64,000 nt of DNA. It comes from Leptospiraceae bacterium. Lineage in GTDB: Bacteria; Spirochaetota; Leptospiria; Leptospirales; Leptospiraceae. Both the position numbers and the translations under genes were made by a program. Each line of letters starts with the position of its first letter. Position 1 is the first letter of the stretch. The stretch covers positions 310,001 to 374,000 of the forward strand of contig JACKPC010000005.1 of assembly GCA_024233835.1 (NCBI GenBank), in the 5' to 3' direction. The notes beneath the pieces were generated by a model. It saw nothing but the letters and a program-made list of their open reading frames with translations, searched no databases and was not told the origin of the DNA. Below are positions 25,525-34,521 of the stretch, one piece after another.

Positions 25525-26166
25525 CTATTCCGGCATACCATAAGCCATAAATCGACTTTCTTTTCCCTTTATACAGGGACTTTTCCGATTTCCTTTTACG
25601 GAATGGACACAGCCAATAGAGGCATCCGGCTTGAAAAAGAATACATCCGGCCCTCCTCTCTGGCTGGTTTCGCCCTTCTCGAATGTATGAGAGCCTCCCA
25701 TTTTCATATTTCCATCTTTATCAATTCCTAAATAAACCATAACATGACTGACCGGAGGATTCCTATCAGCAGGAATATCATCATGCGTATTCACCCAGAA
25801 AAGTAGATCTCCGGTGCGTAGTTCTTTTTTTAATTTGTCCACATCTATTTTTCCGGCTTTCATAGGCACATCTTTAATCCTATTGACTTTTATCAGGTCT
25901 TGATATTGCGAATAAGAACTCCTTGAGATATCTTTATTTAGAACATGCTTATATAGATATTGAGCGGTTCCGGAACAATCCATTGTTCTTGCCTTTGTCT
26001 CACCGGGTGCTTTCCAGGAAGCAGCATACCGAATCCCGAGAGTTCCAAGCCTTCGAGCTTCTTTGACCAGGGCACGCTTATCCTTCAAGCTTAAACCATC
26101 TCCTAATAAAGAAAAAAGAAAACTTAAAAGAAGCAAGCTAAATCCTAATTTATAAATCATTCTCAT
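25525..26166 (-). CDS. Exported NlpC/P60-type cysteine peptidase-like protein
   Basis: A 213-residue exported protein. AGGAGG precedes the ATG at 26166, and residues 1-26 form a signal peptide. TMDCSGTAQYLYKHVL near residue 61 matches the catalytic-cysteine motif of NlpC/P60 peptidases (DCSG), and PPVSHVMVYLGID near residue 138 carries the histidine. GDLLFWVN matches the usual GDLLFF segment. Family members cut peptidoglycan stem peptides. The protein lacks an SH3 or LysM targeting domain. It is followed by a bidirectional terminator. Confidence 0.82.
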   Translation of the reverse strand: MRMIYKLGFSLLLLSFLFSLLGDGLSLKDKRALVKEARRLGTLGIRYAASWKAPGETKARTMDCSGTAQYLYKHVLNKDISRSSYSQYQDLIKVNRIKDVPMKAGKIDVDKLKKELRTGDLLFWVNTHDDIPADRNPPVSHVMVYLGIDKDGNMKMGGSHTFEKGETSQRGGPDVFFFKPDASIGCVHSVKGNRKSPCIKGKESRFMAYGMPE

Positions 26167-26341
26167 TTATAATCCTCCTTATATATACTTCCCATTCATA
26201 GCGTTCCAAGGTAAAGATGCAATACTTTTTCGTTCTAATAAGAACTTTTAATAAAACTAAATTTTTTCTTGACTCTGAATTCCCTTACTTTTAAAGTCCG
26301 ATCTGAATTATGATATTCTAATCTCCGGAGAAACATTATAA

Positions 26342-27187
26342 ATGAAAATCGAGAAACTTTCTGAAAAATTAGCTATCTTCTTTTATTTCCTTTGCTTTTT
26401 AGGTTCTATAATTGTAATTTTTTTCTGGTTTTTAGAAAAGCCCCTTTTCTACACTGCCAGCGGTCCTGTCATGTCTATATTTACCGCCCTATCCCTTTGC
26501 ATTCTCTCCGGGATTCGACTCGCCAAACGTTTCCTCTTTGGTTGGCCTATGACTACAACTCTTGGCTTAATGGTTTTTGTTATGGGAGGAAATATCTCTT
26601 CTGTTCTTATGATGACCTCTTTTCCTCACATTCTTGCAGATACGCAATCAAGTATCGTAATGACTTCTGTTTTCACTTCCCTCGGTATCCTGCTTTTTGG
26701 TTCCTATGAACTTTTACTGATAATACGTAAAACACCGAAGCATATTTTTATTCTTGATGACATTCTTATACACCTTGCTCTTGTTCCGGGAGGTTTGAGT
26801 CTACTCGGTCACCTGCTAAATAATCCTGCTTATATAAGTCTGGGAATAGATCCCCGTGTCGGAATTTCTCTTCTGGAGATGAGTTTTATGGCGTCTTTTG
26901 CTGCAGCGACTATTTTAAGTAATCCTAATTTATTCCTATGGCAGTTTCTAAGAGAAAACATTTCAAATAAGATCATATTTATAGCTCTTTTTTCCAATCA
27001 ATTTATTGCTCCGATTCTCTACGCTTACTTCATTGCGGGTAAATCATCTAACGCAAAAAAACCGGGACTTGAATTATTTATTATGATAGCGGGTGTTTTC
27101 GCTACTTTAAGTTTTTTGATGATACAGGCTTATAATTTAAATAACCCGACTGAAAAAGAAGCTATAGAAGATGGACAACATTCGTAG
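26342..27187 (+). CDS. Unknown polytopic membrane protein
   Basis: A 281-residue protein with about eight membrane helices, starting at an ATG preceded by GGAG. It has no recognisable domain. Short charged loops and a Lys/Glu-rich C-terminal tail (NNPTEKEAIEDGQ) suggest an inner-membrane protein with a cytoplasmic tail. Its layout resembles the membrane sensor halves found in spirochaete signalling proteins, but no output domain is attached. Neighbours give no clear link. Confidence 0.65.
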   Translation: MKIEKLSEKLAIFFYFLCFLGSIIVIFFWFLEKPLFYTASGPVMSIFTALSLCILSGIRLAKRFLFGWPMTTTLGLMVFVMGGNISSVLMMTSFPHILADTQSSIVMTSVFTSLGILLFGSYELLLIIRKTPKHIFILDDILIHLALVPGGLSLLGHLLNNPAYISLGIDPRVGISLLEMSFMASFAAATILSNPNLFLWQFLRENISNKIIFIALFSNQFIAPILYAYFIAGKSSNAKKPGLELFIMIAGVFATLSFLMIQAYNLNNPTEKEAIEDGQHS

Positions 27188-27199
27188 GCATTATAATTA

Positions 27200-27223
27200 C
27201 CGGGTAGCCGAGCGACTACCCGG
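27200..27223. terminator. Terminator-like hairpin between convergent genes
   Basis: CCGGGTAG and CTACCCGG form an eight-base-pair stem with an eight-base loop between the convergent stops at 27187 and 27233. There is no T-tract. Confidence 0.65.
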
Positions 27224-27232
27224 AGGTGGAAA

Positions 27233-28618
27233 TTACAAAAAGTCTGACCAGGATATTCTTTCAGCTCTGTAGACAGATGTATTACTCACTTGAATCTGCC
27301 AGACATCTGTTCCGGATGAGTTTACTTCCAAGATTCTTGCATTTTGATCTGTTCCCGGTCCGCCGGAGCAAATCAAAATATTCTTATTCGATAGTTCATC
27401 TACATCTCCCAAAGACATAGTATATTTAGGAGCCACATATTCCCAGGACTGGGTTGCTGTATAAGCTGTTTCGTTGAGTGTAAATTGAACAGCTCTACTC
27501 ATACTTGTGGTACCATTTGACTCATTTCTATTATCATAGAGTAGTATACTACCCGAAGATGTTATAACGGGTGCATGTTGTCCCGTCATCCACGAACCAC
27601 TCTGAAGAGTCATAAATTGTTTATTATAAGTAGAAGAAATACCCGTATTACTTCCCATAATCCATTTAATGGCTTTTGTTGAATAATCAATTTTGATAAC
27701 CCAGCTTTGTGAACGACATGAAAGAATCACAGAACTATCTGTAGAAGAGTAATACAAGGCATTACAATGAGACCACTCCTTATAAGAAGTCCCCTGATAT
27801 GTTTTCGTAGCATTCGCTAAAGATCCCGGAAAACGCTCCTTATCTAAATAAGAAAATGTTGACCATTCCCATTTTGTATTTCCGGAAGAATCCAATTCAA
27901 CTATTTTATCTCCGGAAATATTTCCTCCTGTAGTTGAGGTTCCATATTCATATCCAAGAGTCATAATATTCCCATTAGGCAATATTACGGCATCATGATG
28001 ATAGCTACCTGAACTTTTCAAAGATGATAAGTCGTAAGTAGTAACTATATCCCCATTAGTTTTCATGGTCTTTACCTCATCATCAAATGCTACAAGGATA
28101 TTCCCTGCACTAACCTTCCGAATCCAGGGATTTGTTCGCTTACCAACACCCACACCGAAAACTACAATTCCACCTAAGCTGTTATTGTCCTTGGTAACCA
28201 GGGTAACAGTAGGTGCATTGGAAGGTAATGAGCCGGTTGTAAAAGTCTTAGCATCACTATAGGCGGTACCGCATTTAGCCTTCATTGCATACTGTGTATT
28301 GGCACGCATACCCATAACGGTAATTTCATGACTGGTTCCAGCCGTAGAATAGGAGGTTGTTAAAGTCTCCGTGCCGCTGGCACTAAATTCAATAGCTACC
28401 TGTGCCGATGCCGTTGTTGTTGCCTTTGCAATAGCCATAAGATTATTTTTGCTATGTGCTGTAACACTATCTAAAGTTAGGGTTCCACAGGAGGATGAAG
28501 AACTACTTGCCAGGGCTGCTGCTGCAAGTAAGGTACCCGTATCATCTTTTTTTTCTGAAGAACAATGAAGTATCGTAAATATAGATATTAGTATTATGGT
28601 AAATAAGTAATGTTTCAT
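27233..28618 (-). CDS. Arylsulfotransferase (ASST)-family lipoprotein
   Basis: A 461-residue lipoprotein with lipobox ILHC (Cys near residue 19) and AGGAG before the ATG. Residues 40-140 form a fibronectin-III-like domain (ANTQYAMKAKCGTAYSDAKTFTTG). Residues 140-461 fit the ASST beta-propeller: HHDAVILPNGNIMTLG, IVELDSSGNTKWEWS, WSHCNALYYSSTDSSVILSC, SWVIKIDYSTKAIKWIMG and GQHAPVITSSGSILLYDNRN. ASST enzymes move sulfate between phenolic molecules in the periplasm through a histidine. Members with an Ig/Fn3 front domain are common in spirochaetes and marine bacteria; catalysis here is not proven. It may be linked with the DUF1566 lipoprotein upstream, though a terminator lies between. Confidence 0.8.
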   Translation of the reverse strand: MKHYLFTIILISIFTILHCSSEKKDDTGTLLAAAALASSSSSSCGTLTLDSVTAHSKNNLMAIAKATTTASAQVAIEFSASGTETLTTSYSTAGTSHEITVMGMRANTQYAMKAKCGTAYSDAKTFTTGSLPSNAPTVTLVTKDNNSLGGIVVFGVGVGKRTNPWIRKVSAGNILVAFDDEVKTMKTNGDIVTTYDLSSLKSSGSYHHDAVILPNGNIMTLGYEYGTSTTGGNISGDKIVELDSSGNTKWEWSTFSYLDKERFPGSLANATKTYQGTSYKEWSHCNALYYSSTDSSVILSCRSQSWVIKIDYSTKAIKWIMGSNTGISSTYNKQFMTLQSGSWMTGQHAPVITSSGSILLYDNRNESNGTTSMSRAVQFTLNETAYTATQSWEYVAPKYTMSLGDVDELSNKNILICSGGPGTDQNARILEVNSSGTDVWQIQVSNTSVYRAERISWSDFL

Positions 28619-28631
28619 ATATAACTCCTAT

Positions 28632-28660
28632 AAAAAGCTTCCTCTTCAGGAAGCCTTTTT
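28632..28660 (-). terminator. Terminator after the DUF1566 lipoprotein gene
   Basis: AAAAAGCTTCCT and AGGAAGCCTTTTT form a stem around CTTC. On the minus strand it follows the stop at 28667 and is followed by T residues, so it ends that transcript before the ASST-like gene. Confidence 0.85.
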
Positions 28661-28666
28661 GTATTA

Positions 28667-30040
28667 TTAGTAATTTCTCACACATCGAACTTTATTATTA
28701 ATCCGTTCCACATCCCCCTGCGGACCGTTGTAATAAAACTTTCCATATCCAAGGTCAATACTGGTATGAGAGGTCGAAATACTTTGTTTACTATTACTCT
28801 TTTGGGCTCCGGCACCATGAACATCCAGATACTGATTTGTGAAATAACCATTAGCACGCCCGAAAGATACATAGGTTCCCTTGGTTCCGGCTGTACTTGC
28901 TGTTACGGTAGCTCCGACTTCCTCAAGATGCGTACTGGACGCCCAATAATAGGCATAATCTGTTTTGCCGTTTTCATTGGTAATAGAAGTAGCATTAAAC
29001 TTGGCATCAATTGCAGCACTACTTGTAGTATCCGGAGAGCGAGAATAATCTACGATACTCTGTAATTCTTTTACATTAGGAAGTCTCCAATCAGAATAAT
29101 TCGCTGTCGTTGCCTTTTCACAAACAGATACAGCATTATCAAAATCTGTAGAGTCAGCATCATCTTTCTGCCACATTAGACCTGTAGCTTTATCGCTTAT
29201 GGTCTGGTCTCCATTATCTACAAAGTTGTTTACTCCGTAACTGGTATTACCCCGTACGCAGCGAACATAAAACTTTTTAAAGTAACTTTTAGAACTTTCT
29301 TTATAATATCCATATCCTTTGATTCTTCCATCTACGAAATTCAAACCAAATATGGTAGTATCTCCTCCCATTGTTGTAGTTACATATTTACTGGTAGTAG
29401 CATACTGTCCATCAATCACGCGATCCCCTACAGAAGTATCTCCAAATGCCTTATCAAAATAATTAGTATCTAAGAACAAAGTAAGGGAAGCAGTGTTACA
29501 TGTGCCACTTCCACCTGTACAACCATCAGCAGTACTTGCATCTTTCCCGGTAAAAAGAATCAAGGAATATAATGTTTTAACATCCGGTAAACGCCAATCA
29601 TCATATCCACCCAGAGATAGATTATCACAATAAGACTTAGCACTCAAACTCGAATCGGTATGTTCAGGATAGCGCTTATCCGAATCATTGACGGTTCCAT
29701 CTCCATTGATGTCAGAAGACTGAGTCCACATAAGTCCCGTAACATTATCAGTAATAATTTTCCCATCAGAACTTTTGGTATAACTCGGCTGGTTTCCTGC
29801 ATAATCCCCATCATAACCGGTTTTTGTACAGGTTACTTCTGCACCTGTCGAGGAATTATAGCAGGTGTTCTGTCCTGTATCCACAATCTTATATGTCAAA
29901 GAAGAAGAGGAAGAAGTATTTGCAGAAGCCATAGCATAAGCAGCCAGAAGCAAATTCTTATCGTCATCATTCTTGTCTTTTGTACAACTTGCAAAGACCA
30001 GGCCTGCAAGTAAGATCACGGAAAGTAAATTTTTTTTCAT
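28667..30040 (-). CDS. Lipoprotein with two DUF1566 domains
   Basis: A 457-residue lipoprotein. I choose the ATG at 30040, which has AGGGGA upstream and opens the signal peptide MKKNLLSVILLAGLVFASC with lipobox; the frame is open to 30097. Two DUF1566 (Lcl C-terminal-like) repeats follow: GLMWTQSSDINGDG with YDDWRLPDVKTLYSLI near residue 105-170, and GLMWQKDDADSTDF with YSDWRLPNVKELQSIVDY near 310-360. The protein ends in NKVRCVRNY. DUF1566 proteins have a C-type-lectin-like fold and are surface proteins in many bacteria. The end of a related-looking fold occurs at the right edge of this window. Ligand unknown. Confidence 0.88.
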   Translation of the reverse strand: MKKNLLSVILLAGLVFASCTKDKNDDDKNLLLAAYAMASANTSSSSSLTYKIVDTGQNTCYNSSTGAEVTCTKTGYDGDYAGNQPSYTKSSDGKIITDNVTGLMWTQSSDINGDGTVNDSDKRYPEHTDSSLSAKSYCDNLSLGGYDDWRLPDVKTLYSLILFTGKDASTADGCTGGSGTCNTASLTLFLDTNYFDKAFGDTSVGDRVIDGQYATTSKYVTTTMGGDTTIFGLNFVDGRIKGYGYYKESSKSYFKKFYVRCVRGNTSYGVNNFVDNGDQTISDKATGLMWQKDDADSTDFDNAVSVCEKATTANYSDWRLPNVKELQSIVDYSRSPDTTSSAAIDAKFNATSITNENGKTDYAYYWASSTHLEEVGATVTASTAGTKGTYVSFGRANGYFTNQYLDVHGAGAQKSNSKQSISTSHTSIDLGYGKFYYNGPQGDVERINNKVRCVRNY

Positions 30041-30083
30041 TAGAATCCCCTGTATATTGTTTAGAATTTTTCCAATTCTAAAT

Positions 30084-30151
30084 AAAAAAACCTCCATTGT
30101 CGACTCACTAAATGGAATGAGACAAAAAAAATCAAACGGAGGTCTTTTTTT
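30084..30151 (-). terminator. Possible terminator with long loop
   Basis: AAAAAAACCTCC at 30084-30095 and GGAGGT-C-TTTTTTT at 30138-30151 are inverted copies with a 42-base loop that itself contains CTCA/TGAG. It could end the minus-strand Rpn transcript, or be the trace of an insertion end. A second inverted pair, GCCGG (30185) and CCGGC (30204) followed by T residues, lies 35 bases away. Confidence 0.4.
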
Positions 30152-30220
30152 AAGGATATAGTAAAAAAACAGCTAAGAATTTACGCCGGTGGTTTGTATA
30201 ACTCCGGCTTTTTTAAGATT

Positions 30221-31210
30221 TTAGATACCGACTTTAGTAAAAAACTTTTCTAAGAAAGTTTGATTCAGTTCTGTAATGCTACTGATGAGAGGAATGTCCA
30301 TACTTTTTTGTTTCATGGCAATGGCTGTTTTAAGCCTCGTTTTATGTTCGGCTCTTTGCTTCTCGGCTTCGGCTCTTTGCTTCTCGATTTCGGCTCTTTC
30401 AGCTCTTTGCTTTTCAACTTCGACCAGCTTCAGAGCTCTTTCATAGCCTTTTTGTTCCAGTCTCTCAGCTAAGGATGTCAGCATTTCTTTTACTCTCCCA
30501 CTCTTCTCAGTCTCCAACATTTTTTCAATCCTGTCAAGTTCTATTCCTTTGACTCCCGATAGCATATAAAGTAAAACAGATTTTATGTATTCCATCCCGG
30601 TTGTTTTCGTCATTAGTTCCGCTAAGAGTTCAATAATGGAGCCCAGCTTCTCTTCAAAATCATCCCGGTTTATATACTTTAAAAGCAGGATAAAGAGCTG
30701 TGTTACGATTTCTCCTTTTATCTCCTCGTCTTTATAGGTGGAAAAGTCAAAAAGAACATAGTGAAAGTTTACCTGGTATTTTTCCCAGCCTTCCATCTTT
30801 TCCTGTAATTGTAGAAAGTCGTTTCCGAATTGCCATTCTTCCCCACCATGATACAATACCATAGGCAGAATCAGGGGAAGCCTGAGGTTTTTTTCTTTTG
30901 AGGATTGACTCCAATACAGACTCCATATACCGACCATATATTTAAGTAACTGGAAGGAAGTCATACTGTCAGGATAGCTTTTATGTTCCAGAAGCAGATA
31001 GATGTAGCTTTCTTTGTTTGCAATTAAAACTTTAAAAAGAAGATCGGAATGAATATCTTGAAAGTTTGGATCGACAAAACTATCTTTGGTAATTTCTAAA
31101 GAATCGAGGGAAATATCTTTTAAAAGCTCCTGAGGTAATCTGTGCTTGAAAAAGTCAATGGCATTCTCCTTGTCCTGAAACGTAAGCTTGAAAAAGGAAT
31201 CGTGGTTCAC
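30221..31210 (-). CDS. Rpn family recombination-promoting nuclease/putative transposase
   Basis: A 329-residue protein of the PD-(D/E)XK transposase-like Rpn group. The opening HDSFFKLTFQDKENAIDFFKHRLPQEL is the family hallmark, and FVDPNFQDIHSDLLFKV, YIYLLLEHKSYPDS (the catalytic ExK strand) and LPLILPMVLYHGG complete the nuclease core. Family members in E. coli raise recombination and cut DNA. Residues 270-300 hold a short tandem repeat (KQRAEAEKQRAEHK), probably expandable. A 107-base inverted near-copy of its 3' part lies at 10568. It may be a mobile gene; no terminal repeats were proven. Confidence 0.9.
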   Translation of the reverse strand: MNHDSFFKLTFQDKENAIDFFKHRLPQELLKDISLDSLEITKDSFVDPNFQDIHSDLLFKVLIANKESYIYLLLEHKSYPDSMTSFQLLKYMVGIWSLYWSQSSKEKNLRLPLILPMVLYHGGEEWQFGNDFLQLQEKMEGWEKYQVNFHYVLFDFSTYKDEEIKGEIVTQLFILLLKYINRDDFEEKLGSIIELLAELMTKTTGMEYIKSVLLYMLSGVKGIELDRIEKMLETEKSGRVKEMLTSLAERLEQKGYERALKLVEVEKQRAERAEIEKQRAEAEKQRAEHKTRLKTAIAMKQKSMDIPLISSITELNQTFLEKFFTKVGI

Positions 31211-31225
31211 AGGTAAGAAGTAAAT

Positions 31226-31768
31226 TTAATACGTTCTAAGACCGAGGTGCTTTATTACCATTTTCGCAACTTCTGTAATTTTCTTGTTATCTATCTGTAA
31301 GGTAAAAGAAGCGGCTTTCCTGTAGTAAGGAAGTCTTCTTTCCAAAATCTCGCGATAAGATTTTAAAGCACTTAAATCGGGTCTTGAAGGATCGTTCTTT
31401 ACTTTATCTATCAGATATTCTGTGTCCTGGGATAGGAAGATAACGGTTCCTATATTCTGCAAGAGATTGAATTTTTCTTCACTAAAGAATTCTTCTCCCT
31501 TCTCATCTACATCAAAGAGGATTCCACCACCACAATCCAAAATAAGATTTTCCGCTTTCTGTAATTTTTGTAATATAGCGACTTCTAATCTACGAAAATC
31601 ACGCCAGTCCCCCCCATCTTTCTTTACCATTTCGGGAATGGAGATACCACCGCTTTCATAGACAGCTGCCATATCGGTAATGACATAGGCCATACCGGTA
31701 AGCTTGGACAGCTTACGGGAAACTTTACTTTTTCCGACCCCTCTGGGTCCGATTAATACTACATTCAT
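31226..31768 (-). CDS. aroK: Shikimate kinase
   Basis: A 180-residue P-loop kinase. GPRGVGKSKVSRKL at residue 7 is the Walker A motif; ITDMAAVYESGG stands for the substrate aspartate segment; WRDFRRLE supplies the arginine; ILDCGGGILFD is the GGG substrate loop; PDLSALKSYREILERRLPYYRKAASF is the lid. It phosphorylates shikimate on the way to chorismate. Its start overlaps the HDOD gene stop by four bases, so it is the last gene of a cheD-HDOD-aroK operon, an odd mix of chemotaxis and aromatic synthesis. A few positions differ from the family consensus, so a related shikimate-kinase-like role remains possible. Confidence 0.87.
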   Translation of the reverse strand: MNVVLIGPRGVGKSKVSRKLSKLTGMAYVITDMAAVYESGGISIPEMVKKDGGDWRDFRRLEVAILQKLQKAENLILDCGGGILFDVDEKGEEFFSEEKFNLLQNIGTVIFLSQDTEYLIDKVKNDPSRPDLSALKSYREILERRLPYYRKAASFTLQIDNKKITEVAKMVIKHLGLRTY

Positions 31769-32619
31769 GGATTTCTCAAATCGTTGATGGACTTCTCTAA
31801 TTCAGGCATAGACAGGTAAAATTTCTCTAAGTCGGACTCTGTAACTTTCGTAAGCTTCAATGCAAAAGGTGAAAGTTCCTGATAGATTCCTCCAATATCA
31901 ATTCCTATACCTGAGACAATAGAAATTGTATGAGACACATGTACAACCGAAGCGATTAAAGGATAACCTTTCGCTTTTTCCGGTTCCAAATGGTATGCAA
32001 CAGCTTCTTTCAATTCATCCGGAAAGTTCCAGGTATCCAGGGCAATTTTACCCACCTCGGCATAAGTATAACCGAAATATTTCTTCTCGATTTCTGTAAA
32101 TTTCAGAGTATTATCTGCTTTTAATTCATTCCGAATTTTAAACATGACACCCGGAAAAAACTGGCTTAATATAACTTTTCCTATTCCATGCAAAAGACCC
32201 GCTGTAAAAATCAGGTCTTTTTCTACATTCAGGCCTTTCTCTCTGGCTATTCGAGAGGATAGTTCCGCTACAACCAGGGATTGTAACCAGAGAGCATCCC
32301 CCTCCAACTGGTATCCTTTTAATTCCTTGTTTAGAATAGCTTTAGATGCAGTTAAAATAATAATTTCTTTTACAGTTTTAATTCCGAGAGTCATAAGAGC
32401 TTCCTGCACTGTACGAATAGGTTTACTGGCCCTATAATAAGCCGAGTTAGAAAGCTTAAGGATGGAAGCCGTGATAGCAGGGTCTTTTAATATCTCAGTT
32501 GCCAGTTCCTGTATAGAAACAGCAGGATCCCTGACAAGGTTCATAACCCTTATCACAACATTTGACATTGGTGGAAGTTTATTAATGTCCCTGACGACTG
32601 TATCTATCTGTTCTTTCAT
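31765..32619 (-). CDS. HDOD domain protein
   Basis: About 284 residues from the ATG at 32619, which lies five bases after the cheD stop. The HDOD domain fills residues 5-200: INKLPPMSNVVIRVMNLVRDP, the ILKDPAITASILKLSNSAYYRA motif, FTAGLLHGIGKVILSQF and YTYAEVGKIALDTWNFPDELKEAVAYHLEPE. HDOD proteins are HD-domain relatives that lack most metal ligands and act in signalling, often beside chemotaxis or c-di-GMP genes. Coupling with cheD suggests a role in chemotaxis control. It overlaps aroK by four bases. Confidence 0.9.
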   Translation of the reverse strand: MKEQIDTVVRDINKLPPMSNVVIRVMNLVRDPAVSIQELATEILKDPAITASILKLSNSAYYRASKPIRTVQEALMTLGIKTVKEIIILTASKAILNKELKGYQLEGDALWLQSLVVAELSSRIAREKGLNVEKDLIFTAGLLHGIGKVILSQFFPGVMFKIRNELKADNTLKFTEIEKKYFGYTYAEVGKIALDTWNFPDELKEAVAYHLEPEKAKGYPLIASVVHVSHTISIVSGIGIDIGGIYQELSPFALKLTKVTESDLEKFYLSMPELEKSINDLRNP

Positions 32620-32623
32620 ATTA

Positions 32624-33130
32624 TCATCTAACCTTATACAAGAACTTTTCAAAACCGGCCTTTTTTAAGAGGATTCTTCCATCATCGAGATATAGACTAA
32701 TTGTTCTGCCCTCATGACCACCAACATCTTCTACTAACAAGGGAATCTGGTTCCATTGTAAGAATTCTCGAACTGTATTGATATTATCTTCTCCGATATG
32801 CTGTAAGAATGAAGAATTTATATTTTTAAACATAGAAGCACCACCAAATACCCTTGCAGAATAGGTGCCCGGCCTGCACCCTTCTGACTCGAACATCTGA
32901 ATTAAGCGAGGCATAGCCGTTTCTACATACTTATCCGGATTTTTAAGTTTGTCTCGACCGATAGGATCTTTTGAGAGCATGATATGGGCAATAGCTCCAA
33001 TCTTCATATCCGGCTGGTATAAAACCACTCCAATACAGGAGCCAAGAGTGGTTCTCAGTACGTAGGGAGATTTTGCCGATCGAATTTCGGCTATCCCCAC
33101 ATTAATGATTTTATAATCCCTAAGAATCAT
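32624..33130 (-). CDS. cheD: Chemoreceptor glutamine deamidase CheD
   Basis: A 168-residue protein. The LRTTLGSCIGVVLYQP segment holds the catalytic cysteine (near residue 32) and GAIAHIMLSKD the histidine (near 49). RVFGGASMFKNINSSFLQHIGEDNINTVREFL completes the CheD pattern. It deamidates glutamines on chemoreceptors and can bind CheC or CheY-type partners. Two chemoreceptors (16207, 19640) are in the window as possible substrates. First gene of the cheD-HDOD-aroK operon; the 158-base space to the divergent TraB gene should hold the promoter. Confidence 0.95.
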   Translation of the reverse strand: MILRDYKIINVGIAEIRSAKSPYVLRTTLGSCIGVVLYQPDMKIGAIAHIMLSKDPIGRDKLKNPDKYVETAMPRLIQMFESEGCRPGTYSARVFGGASMFKNINSSFLQHIGEDNINTVREFLQWNQIPLLVEDVGGHEGRTISLYLDDGRILLKKAGFEKFLYKVR

Positions 33131-33288
33131 GGAACCCTGACTTAGTAGTTATATAAAATATATCTATCCTGTCAAGTTAAGCAAAAAAAAACTTCGCAAA
33201 GAATCTCACTTTTGGGGCTCTGAAAATCTACTTGAAGTACAGAAAAGCTTTTTTTTACTGTTAGAACACTCTTAAAGAACGGATAATC

Positions 33289-34479
33289 ATGTCAGAAGAA
33301 ACTACTGAAGAAAAAATTCAAACCGAACCTCTGCGAAAAATTAAAATTAAAGACTGCGAACTCAATATTCTTGGGACTGCTCATGTTAGCAAAAAAAGTG
33401 TGGAAGCAGTTGAGTCCTTCATTCAACAGGAAAAGCCGGATACAGTCTGTGTAGAGCTCTGCCAGTCCAGAATGAATTCCATGAAAGATCCGAACTATCT
33501 CCAAAAACTTGATATTTTCAAGGTTTTTAAAGAGCGGAAAATGTATCTTCTTCTTTCCAATCTCATTCTTTCCTCCTTTCAAAAGAAAATTGGAGGAGAA
33601 GTAAAGCCGGGGGATGAACTTCGTAAAGCCATTTCAGAAGCAGAAAATATAGGAGCAAAAATTGTTCCGGTAGACAGGGAAGTGCAAACTACCCTGAAAC
33701 GTTCCTGGGGGAATGTAGGATTCTTCTCTAAAATGTATTTACTCTCCAATCTTATCGCTTCTCTTCTGGTCAAAGAAGACATCAGTCCGGATAAAATCGA
33801 AGAAATGAAAAGTGAAGATGCCTTAAAAGACCTGTTCTCCCAGCTCCCGGCAAGGTATTCAGAAATTAAAAATGTAATTATCGATGAACGTGATATCTAT
33901 CTGGCAGAGAATATTCGCAGGGCCAGCTTCGGATCCAAGAAACTTTTTGCCGTAGTTGGAGCCGGACATCTCGAAGGGATTATGAAACATATAGAAAATG
34001 AAAACAAAATCGAAGCTCTCGATGAAATTCCAAAAAAAAGCCTGTTACAAAAATCTTCTGTTTTAATTATCCCTTTTCTTCTGGTCGGTCTGATTTCTTA
34101 TGCCTTCTACTCCGGTGGAAAAAAAGAAGGAATGGATTATATTTACTACCTTATCCTGGTAAAAGGTGGCCTGGCTGCAATAGGTGCCATTTTAGCTTTT
34201 GCTCATCCGCTATCTATTCTTACTGCTTTTGTGATGGCCCCTCTCGGAACCTTTATTCCGATTTTCAAACCGGGTTGGATGTCGGCTCTCGTCGAGTCTT
34301 TTCTGAGAAAACCGCTGGTAGAAGATTTTGAGAAGATTGCGGATGACACCACGCATTTCACCGGCTTCTGGCAAAATCGTGTAATTCGGATTTTTCTGGT
34401 TCTTCTATTCCCTCAAATCGGAAGTACTATCGGAACCTTTCTTGTCACCTGGGAAGGTCTAAAGAAAATCTTTACCTGA
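33289..34479 (+). CDS. TraB/PrgY family membrane protein
   Basis: A 396-residue protein. CELNILGTAHVSKKSVEAVESFIQQEKPDTVCVELCQSRMNSM at the start is the TraB signature, with the GxxH motif and a later glutamate (AVVGAGHLEGI near residue 225). Residues 250-396 contain about four membrane helices, typical of the bacterial and archaeal longer form. PrgY in Enterococcus lowers pheromone activity and the TIKI relatives are metalloproteases, so a membrane-bound peptidase role is possible. It stands alone and is followed by a terminator hairpin. Confidence 0.9.
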   Translation: MSEETTEEKIQTEPLRKIKIKDCELNILGTAHVSKKSVEAVESFIQQEKPDTVCVELCQSRMNSMKDPNYLQKLDIFKVFKERKMYLLLSNLILSSFQKKIGGEVKPGDELRKAISEAENIGAKIVPVDREVQTTLKRSWGNVGFFSKMYLLSNLIASLLVKEDISPDKIEEMKSEDALKDLFSQLPARYSEIKNVIIDERDIYLAENIRRASFGSKKLFAVVGAGHLEGIMKHIENENKIEALDEIPKKSLLQKSSVLIIPFLLVGLISYAFYSGGKKEGMDYIYYLILVKGGLAAIGAILAFAHPLSILTAFVMAPLGTFIPIFKPGWMSALVESFLRKPLVEDFEKIADDTTHFTGFWQNRVIRIFLVLLFPQIGSTIGTFLVTWEGLKKIFT

Positions 34480-34485
34480 ATAGGA

Positions 34486-34513
34486 AGTAGGCGCACCCGA
34501 TGGTTCGCCTACT
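34486..34513. terminator. Bidirectional terminator-like hairpin
   Basis: AGTAGGCG and CGCCTACT form an eight-base-pair stem between the convergent traB-like and mutase genes. Confidence 0.75.
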
Positions 34514-34521
34514 ATAGAACT

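Noticed and set aside
28667..30040. Retroelement variable region in the DUF1566 lipoprotein
   Set aside because: Its C-terminus (GDVERINNKVRCVRNY) does not show the run of altered AAY codons, and no template-like copy is seen in the window.
30084..30151. Insertion sequence end
   Set aside because: The inverted repeat is short and A/T-run based and no second end or target duplication was found; a terminator is simpler.
30300..30440. Short direct repeats (GCTCTTTGCTTCTCG) as a regulatory repeat
   Set aside because: They encode the KQRAEAE-type coiled tail of the Rpn protein in frame, so a coding explanation is enough.
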